DNA from: Kmv42 sp040757455
GTDB taxonomy: Bacteria > Nitrospirota > Thermodesulfovibrionia > Thermodesulfovibrionales > SM23-35
DNA: 45,280 nt
Direction: 5' to 3'
NCBI GenBank assembly: GCA_040757455.1
Contig: JBFLXE010000002.1
Coordinates: 1-45,280 of the forward strand
The translations under genes and the position numbers were made by a program. The notes beneath the pieces were generated by a model. The model made no database searches, was not told the origin of the DNA, and was given only the letters and a program-made list of their open reading frames with translations. Positions 41,051 through 45,280 of this stretch are shown piece after piece; the first letter of the stretch is position 1; every line of letters starts with the position of its first letter.

Positions 41051-42181
41051 ATGAGATATTTTCTAAATGAAAAAGCGGTGCTTAAGTGGCTGGAGAAACC
41101 TTCCCTTTATCACATTGCAAAAGATGATCTTTATGAACTTGATGATGACTCCTTCGATTTTATGAAAAATTGCTGTTCCACAAAAGGATGTCCAGGGGAA
41201 GACAGTGAATTCATCAATTATTGTTTCAGGGAAGGCATTCTCACCAGAAATGAAATCCTTTTAAAGCGCCCGCCCATTATCAAATCTCCTTTTCCTTCAC
41301 TTCGTTATCTTGAATTGCAGATAACAAACCTCTGCAATCTGAAATGCAGGCACTGTTATGTTGAAGACGATAAGATTTCCGAACTGTCTGTCAGCCAGAT
41401 AAGAATGATCCTCAAGGAATTTGAAGAGCTGCAGGGACTGAGAGTCCTGATAACAGGAGGCGAGCCACTCATGCATCACGAATTCAGGGAATTGAACAAA
41501 ATATTTCCTGAGTTCTTCGTAAGGAAAGTTCTGTTCACAAACGGGATCTTACTTAATAAAAAACTGCTCAGAGGGCTTAATGTCAATGAGATTCAGGTGA
41601 GCGTGGATGGCCTCGAGGCTGCACACGACTCACTCCGAGGAAAAGGTACATTCAAAAAGGCCATAGAGGCCGTAGTAAATTCTATCGACGCGGGTTTTGA
41701 TGTGGCTGTCTCGACAATGGTTCATACAGGAAATCTTGGGGACTTTAAGGAGATGGAAGAATTCTTCAAAAATATTGGTGTAAAATGCTGGGTTGTCGAT
41801 GTCCCCTGCGTGACCGGAAGGTTAAAGAAAAATGCCTCATTTCACCTGTCTCCGGAAATAGCCGGAGAATATTTTAAATATGGCTATGGCGGGGGGTTTC
41901 ATTCAGGTACAACAGGCTATGCCTGCGGAATACACCTCATGGGCATCATGTCCAGCGGTATGGTATCAAAATGTACCTTTTATGCCGATCACCCTATCGG
42001 GAAGATTGAAGAAGGTCTGCGGGAATGCTGGCAGAGGATAAGACCCGTGAAACTTGCAGATCTTAAATGCGATTGCGATGTCAGCGAGGAATGCCGGGGA
42101 GGTTGCAGATATCGGGCGCTACTCCTCGGTGATTCGGAGGGGAAAGACCTGTACAAGTGTTATTATTATGGTAAAATATAA
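41051..42181 (+). CDS. Radical SAM/SPASM protein, probable peptide maturase
   Basis: 376 aa from ATG 41051, chosen because MRYFLNEKAVLKWLEKP is the natural N-terminus; the frame remains open from 41015. The first 75 residues resemble a small winged-helix (PqqD/RRE-like) peptide-recognition domain. The radical SAM cluster motif is C95-x3-C99-x2-C102 (NLCNLKCRHC), followed by ITGGEPL near residue 138. The C-terminal SPASM region carries CDCDVSEECRGGCRYRA (C340, C342, C348, C352) and C370, which can hold auxiliary Fe-S clusters, as in peptide-modifying enzymes of the PqqE/AnSME class. A 20-residue Cys-rich ORF and a terminator follow. No Shine-Dalgarno sequence precedes the start; a TACAAT box ends five bases before it. 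Confidence 0.88.
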   Translation: MRYFLNEKAVLKWLEKPSLYHIAKDDLYELDDDSFDFMKNCCSTKGCPGEDSEFINYCFREGILTRNEILLKRPPIIKSPFPSLRYLELQITNLCNLKCRHCYVEDDKISELSVSQIRMILKEFEELQGLRVLITGGEPLMHHEFRELNKIFPEFFVRKVLFTNGILLNKKLLRGLNVNEIQVSVDGLEAAHDSLRGKGTFKKAIEAVVNSIDAGFDVAVSTMVHTGNLGDFKEMEEFFKNIGVKCWVVDVPCVTGRLKKNASFHLSPEIAGEYFKYGYGGGFHSGTTGYACGIHLMGIMSSGMVSKCTFYADHPIGKIEEGLRECWQRIRPVKLADLKCDCDVSEECRGGCRYRALLLGDSEGKDLYKCYYYGKI

Positions 42182-42231
42182 AAAAATTGGACACGAAGTC
42201 CGGATTCCTCTGGAAAGGGGGTGCACTGAGA

Positions 42232-42294
42232 ATGACAATCAGAAAAGTTTCAAGAAAGGTATCAACAACCTGTAAATGCAAAAGCTCCTGTTGA
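42232..42294 (+). CDS. Candidate 20-aa Cys-rich RiPP precursor peptide
   Basis: An ATG 50 bases after the radical SAM stop opens a frame MTIRKVSRKVSTTCKCKSSC ending at TGA 42292-42294. A GGAAAGGGGG ribosome site ends ten bases upstream. The peptide has a basic, Cys-free first half and a Thr/Ser/Lys/Cys end with Cys at 14, 16 and 20, a typical leader-plus-core layout for radical SAM modified peptides (sactipeptides, ranthipeptides). A strong hairpin terminator begins 40 bases further on, so it shares the radical SAM transcript. It is too short for statistical proof of coding, so this is inference from position, ribosome site and composition. Confidence 0.5.
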   Translation: MTIRKVSRKVSTTCKCKSSC

Positions 42295-42333
42295 ACTCAC
42301 AAAACACATATCTGCTCATTCATTGAATAAACG

Positions 42334-42366
42334 AAAAGAGAGGTTGGACGTCCCAACCTCTCTTTT
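42334..42366. terminator. Strong bidirectional terminator between radical SAM unit and ferredoxin
   Basis: A perfect 14-bp stem, AAAAGAGAGGTTGG (42334-42347) with CCAACCTCTCTTTT (42353-42366), and a five-base loop. T runs exist on both strands, so it can end both convergent transcripts. Confidence 0.9.
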
Positions 42367-42386
42367 AGTTCAAAGCCCAAAAAATA

Positions 42387-42572
42387 CTATTCCAAGCTTA
42401 TTGCCTGAACCGGGCAAGTATCAGCGGCCTCCTGGCAGTCGCAGGTGTCACATTTATCAGGCCCTATGACATGGGCTTTCCCGTCATCACCTACTTTAAA
42501 TACCTGGGGGCAAAGCTCCTCACATGTTGCGCATCCCTCACAGAGATCTTCATTAACTACGGGTTTTGGCAT
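42387..42572 (-). CDS. Small [4Fe-4S] ferredoxin
   Basis: 61 aa cytoplasmic ferredoxin. The first cluster motif is C11-x2-C14-x2-C17-x3-C21-P, with C53-P as partner near the end. Additional Cys at C41, C44 and C46 form a CDTCDC segment, in place of a normal second CxxCxxC motif. A classical one-cluster (Desulfovibrio ferredoxin I) use is likely, with C21 and one of the central Cys in a disulfide or a second, atypical cluster. The start has AAGGAGGT at the right distance. It could supply electrons to the adjacent radical SAM enzyme or accept them from the 2-oxoacid oxidoreductase. Confidence 0.92.
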   Translation of the reverse strand: MPKPVVNEDLCEGCATCEELCPQVFKVGDDGKAHVIGPDKCDTCDCQEAADTCPVQAISLE

Positions 42573-42658
42573 AAGTCTACCTCCTTAAGGTGTTTTTTAA
42601 AATCATTCCTTCATTCAAGCCCTGCGAGAGGGAGAATTACGGAAAGGTATTGGTTATT

Positions 42659-42686
42659 CTAATACATTGCAATGACAAATTGTCAA
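42659..42686 (-). promoter_or_regulatory. Candidate promoter for the ferredoxin gene
   Basis: On the minus strand TTGACA (42686-42681), a 16-bp spacer and TATTAG (42664-42659), about 90 bases before the ferredoxin ATG. The spacer contains a GCAATG string shared with the end of the palindromic repeats. Confidence 0.5.
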
Positions 42687-42737
42687 AAAAATATCGTAAT
42701 AGCTTGCGAGGATCGGCATATCATCTTTGATGGCCTT

Positions 42738-42992
42738 TTACTTTCTCATTTCGAAATTCTTGATGAATTGACCGATCTGAACGCCGAGATAGACGCATTT
42801 GATATTGTTCATGCAGTCATCAGCGTCTTTTTTCTCAAGATGCGTTGTGAGTTCCTGGCCGTCTTTCTTGAATTTCACTATATAGGCATTCTTTGATTCG
42901 TCAAAATCCAGGCTAACCGAGATACCGTGCTTCTGGATTTCAGGATACATCTCGAGTATCTTGTCTTCCAGCGCAACTTTCGTATACGCCAT
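42738..42992 (-). CDS. Small conserved-looking protein of unknown function
   Basis: 84 aa from ATG 42992, which has the GGGGGGAG ribosome site; the frame extends to 43013 but without one. The composition is that of a soluble alpha/beta protein: a helix (KVALEDKILEMYPEIQKHG), a strand pair (SVSLDFDESKNAYIVKFKK) and a C-terminal helix (YLGVQIGQFIKNFEM) with one Cys pair (DDCMNNIKC). No domain is recognised. It lies between ferredoxin and a ferritin-like gene in the same orientation, so it may form a redox-related unit with them. Confidence 0.75.
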   Translation of the reverse strand: MAYTKVALEDKILEMYPEIQKHGISVSLDFDESKNAYIVKFKKDGQELTTHLEKKDADDCMNNIKCVYLGVQIGQFIKNFEMRK

Positions 42993-43031
42993 AATTCTCC
43001 CCCCTTCTGCCACACAATCTTTTTATCTCGC

Positions 43032-43532
43032 TCACGCCCATGGAGTGCCGCCGTCGACAATGCTGCGCTCCTCCCACATGAACCAGCTTCCAGTATCCGA
43101 AAGAAAGAAGTATGTATTCGCGAAGATATCATAATGTTGTTGCTCTTCCCTTATAAGTCGTTCAAATAGTTTTCTCTCTTTATCTGTATTAGCCTGTGCC
43201 TCGGCATTCTTGTAAAATTCTATTCCTTCTTTCTCCATCTGCATCGCGATCTTGAATGCCTCGAGTTCATCCGTGGTTGCCTCCACCCTCTTCATCATCG
43301 AATCTTTCAACAACTGAAATATTGTCCGGACATTTTTCATGGGGCTCACCTCTTCAACTCCTATGTCGATTTCCTTGAATATCTGAGAAAGTACCTGAAG
43401 GTGTCTTTTTTCATCCTCCGTAATGCTCAGGAACATCTTTTTCCCCACTGGATGCTTGGTCTTCTCGGCCGCCTCGGTATAAAATTTTATTGCATCAGTC
43501 TCCATCTTGATGGCTATCTCAATTGCGTTCAT
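43032..43532 (-). CDS. Rubrerythrin-like ferritin superfamily protein
   Basis: 166 aa, four-helix diiron protein. Two internal repeats of the rubrerythrin pattern are visible: KMETDAIKFYTEAAEK with EDEKRHLQVL (ExxH, about 37-42) and QMEKEGIEFYKNAEAQ with REEQQHYDIF (ExxH near 135). The C-terminal rubredoxin domain is missing. This places it among erythrin-type peroxide or oxygen scavengers of anaerobes. It is upstream of the small 84-aa protein in the same direction. The C-terminal WFMWEERSIVDGGTPWA is unusual and found in rubrerythrin-like proteins of similar length. Confidence 0.88.
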   Translation of the reverse strand: MNAIEIAIKMETDAIKFYTEAAEKTKHPVGKKMFLSITEDEKRHLQVLSQIFKEIDIGVEEVSPMKNVRTIFQLLKDSMMKRVEATTDELEAFKIAMQMEKEGIEFYKNAEAQANTDKERKLFERLIREEQQHYDIFANTYFFLSDTGSWFMWEERSIVDGGTPWA

Positions 43533-43633
43533 TCATCCTCCTGACAAACCTCTTAATCGACTGGCAAAATGGCTTTCACCACAAGTTTAAGCCTTTTTCA
43601 AGATGATAATCAAGTATTTTTCTGTCGATCGGT

Positions 43634-44257
43634 TTACTCAAATATCACAAACTCCTCGAGGGGCCTCCTGAACGCTCGCGGACGAAGTGCTATGCCTTTC
43701 TTCAAATGTCCGACAGCAATCAGCATCGGTATGATCATGTCGTCCGGGATTTTGAATTCTTTCTTGATGCAATTTTCATCGAAGCCATCCATGGGATGGG
43801 TGTCGAGACCAAGGCCTTTGGCGGCAATCATAAGATTCATGGCAAAAAGGGCAGTATTCTTTACCGCAAAAATCTTCCTCTGAAGGCTCTCCGGTGTTCC
43901 GTATAGAGTCTTTGTCATATTCATATAAGTCTCCCTCATGTCCTGTCTGATATATCCCAGGTTCTGCCAGCTATCGAGAACCCTCTCCAGATTGTCTTCT
44001 ACCCCGGCCGGATCTGCAATCATAATCAGCACCGCCGGCGCCTCTTCCACCTTCGGCTGATCGAAAGCGCATCGTCTCAAAACCTTTTTCCTCTCGGGAT
44101 CTTTCACCATTATCACTCTCCATGGCTGCAGGTTAAAAGAGGATGGAGAAAGATTCGCAATATTAATCAATTCTTTCAAGAGGTTATCCGATAATGTTTC
44201 GCCCGCCTCGAAAAAATTTATTGAGCGCCTCTCTGCAAGTGCTTCAAGGACATCCAT
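43634..44257 (-). CDS. Nitroreductase family FMN oxidoreductase
   Basis: 207 aa FMN-dependent NAD(P)H oxidoreductase. N-terminal ALAERRSINFFEAG (6-19) and SPSSFNLQPWRVIMV (about 37-51) are the FMN-binding segments, and GLGLDTHPMDGFD near 149 completes the family pattern. Natural substrates are not inferable; such enzymes reduce nitro compounds, quinones or flavins. The gene is divergent from the second radical SAM gene, with 145 bases between, and lies upstream of the rubrerythrin-like gene in the same direction. An own promoter is seen at 44292-44319. Confidence 0.92.
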   Translation of the reverse strand: MDVLEALAERRSINFFEAGETLSDNLLKELINIANLSPSSFNLQPWRVIMVKDPERKKVLRRCAFDQPKVEEAPAVLIMIADPAGVEDNLERVLDSWQNLGYIRQDMRETYMNMTKTLYGTPESLQRKIFAVKNTALFAMNLMIAAKGLGLDTHPMDGFDENCIKKEFKIPDDMIIPMLIAVGHLKKGIALRPRAFRRPLEEFVIFE

Positions 44258-44291
44258 AATTGTTCACCACCAGCTTAAAATTTTTATTAAA

Positions 44292-44319
44292 ATACTATCA
44301 CGTTCAGAGACAATGTCAA
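44292..44319 (-). promoter_or_regulatory. Candidate sigma-70 promoter for the nitroreductase gene
   Basis: On the minus strand TTGACA (44319-44314), a 16-bp spacer and TAGTAT (44297-44292), about 35 bases before the ATG at 44257. The -35 box is a perfect match. Confidence 0.5.
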
Positions 44320-44402
44320 TCTGAATAGCAACAATGGCCGTGTCCTGCAATTCATTATTACATGGCACTAATAAGGAAATCCGGACGGATTATACTAAGT
44401 CT

Positions 44403-45280
44403 ATGCGTTGTCCATCATTTATACAGTTTTATCCGACTCTGGCATGTAATCAGAAGTGCAATTTTTGTTTTAACCAGAACATATACGAAGCGAAACATTT
44501 TACGAATATTGACAGACAAGACGCCCTGTCTTTAGTTTTAATGCTTTCTTACAAGGGCATCCCCGAAATAGACGTCCTCGGCGGAGAACCCTTTCTCGTT
44601 CCGTGGATTGCTGATTTCATCGCATACGCAACAAATCTTGGTATGCGTATCAATGTCAGTACAAATGGGAGTCTGCCTTTAGCCATCCATGAGATCGTGA
44701 AAATCAAGACTGATCATCTCAGTATTGGCTTTTCTCTTCACGGATTCGATGAAACTCATAACAGAATGACCGGGGCCGACAATTTCTCAAAAGCCCTGTC
44801 GGGAATCAATGCCATGATTGCATCGGGAATGAACCCGGTCGTGAAAAGCGTTTTGATACAGGAGAATATGAGAGAGATTGCCCGACTGGTTAAATTTCTT
44901 GAGAAACTCGGGGTTCGGAGATATTATCTTATGCATGAAGATATTATAGGAAGAAAAGGAGAAAAGTCCTTTTCTTTTCCTGACTTCTGGAGATTCTACA
45001 CTGCTCTCAGATCGAGGGGGGAGAAATTGAGTATAGGCTTTGTGGCCGCATCAGGCTTCTATGTAAAGGACGTGGATGCGAGAGGGAGATGCAATGCAGG
45101 CATCAAAAAGCTCGCGATACTTCCCGATGGGTCAGTCTTCCCCTGTAATCTCTTCTCGGGATTTAAGGAATTCAGCCTGGGCAATGTGTTCGATGAAGGA
45201 ATTGAAAAGTTATGGGCAAGCCCGGTTCTGAGACTTTTCAGAGAATTTGACGGCCGAAACAGGTGCAATAAAAGCAAATG
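44403..45280 (+). CDS. Radical SAM/SPASM domain protein, C-terminus cut by window edge
   Basis: 292 codons are visible from ATG 44403. The cluster motif is C15-x3-C19-x2-C22 (LACNQKCNFC), followed by DVLGGEPFLVP near residue 59 and VSTNGSLPL. The C-terminal part enters a SPASM-like region: GRCNAGIKKLAILPDGSVFPCNLF, then SLGNVFDEGIEKLW, the usual layout of auxiliary-cluster binding segments. It lacks the N-terminal PqqD/RRE-like domain of the 41051 enzyme. No Shine-Dalgarno sequence precedes the start, and TATACT (44391-44396) ends six bases before it. Its remaining sequence and any partner genes lie beyond the window. Confidence 0.88.
   Translation, partial: MRCPSFIQFYPTLACNQKCNFCFNQNIYEAKHFTNIDRQDALSLVLMLSYKGIPEIDVLGGEPFLVPWIADFIAYATNLGMRINVSTNGSLPLAIHEIVKIKTDHLSIGFSLHGFDETHNRMTGADNFSKALSGINAMIASGMNPVVKSVLIQENMREIARLVKFLEKLGVRRYYLMHEDIIGRKGEKSFSFPDFWRFYTALRSRGEKLSIGFVAASGFYVKDVDARGRCNAGIKKLAILPDGSVFPCNLFSGFKEFSLGNVFDEGIEKLWASPVLRLFREFDGRNRCNKSK

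Noticed and set aside
44361..44535. Short plus frame with ATG at 44361 overlapping the second radical SAM start, considered as a peptide precursor
   Set aside because: Frame runs into the enzyme gene out of phase, has no ribosome site and no leader/core pattern.
1..45280. tRNA, rRNA or riboswitch genes
   Set aside because: No cloverleaf-like ends, CCA-type motifs or known aptamer cores were recognised by eye; a covariance search was not possible.

Overview
The window looks like a chromosomal stretch from an anaerobic or microaerophilic Gram-negative bacterium. The evidence is an O-antigen type ABC exporter, a type II secretion cluster with an inner-membrane assembly platform, an AsmA-like protein, a fused 2-oxoacid:ferredoxin oxidoreductase, several ferritin-like proteins, a small ferredoxin and radical SAM enzymes. 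The order rplM-rpsI-argC-argJ and the overall gene mix fit Nitrospirota (Thermodesulfovibrionia-like) or a deltaproteobacterial relative. This is inference from gene content; no 16S rRNA or other phylogenetic marker was compared.

Layout. 1-6.5 kb is a surface polysaccharide region: a partial multi-spanning GT-C-like membrane protein and a PIG-L deacetylase on the minus strand, then a decayed glycosyltransferase remnant, Wzm/Wzt, a GT4 glycosyltransferase and a GNAT acyltransferase on the plus strand. 6.9-14.3 kb is an exported-protein region: a lipoprotein gene broken at a poly-T tract, a 457-aa secreted protein, a triple BACON-repeat protein, a SurA/PpiC-type periplasmic foldase, an IS element and a small aromatic-rich secreted protein. 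14.3-24 kb is a type II secretion cluster on the minus strand (gspE-F-H-I-J-K-L-M and, beyond an oppositely oriented NtrC-type regulator, gspC); gspD and gspG are not present. 24-26.3 kb has a WbaP-like phosphoglycosyl transferase and a GT2 glycosyltransferase. 26.8-31 kb is housekeeping: rnhA, yqgE, rplM, rpsI, argC, argJ. 31-40 kb holds a DUF2934 protein, an ETF:quinone oxidoreductase with additional cysteines, an AsmA-like/DUF1318 pair and the oxidoreductase. 40-45.3 kb is a redox and radical SAM region: ferritin-like proteins, a Cys-rich protein, a radical SAM/SPASM enzyme followed by a 20-residue Cys-rich peptide ORF, a ferredoxin, a nitroreductase and a second radical SAM enzyme cut by the window edge.

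The best candidates for something undescribed are (i) the radical SAM/SPASM enzyme with the tiny Cys-rich ORF at 42232-42294 and a strong hairpin terminator behind it, which resembles a ribosomally made, radical-SAM-modified peptide system, with a divergent Cys-rich protein whose normal start codon is missing; (ii) two elements built from inverted arrays of degenerate 7-bp repeats, one of which fills the gspF-gspH gap and supplies the gspH start codon; and (iii) two copies of a palindromic repeat whose hairpin tip differs in sequence but keeps its pairing.

All family assignments were made by reading motifs; no database search, alignment or folding program was run.
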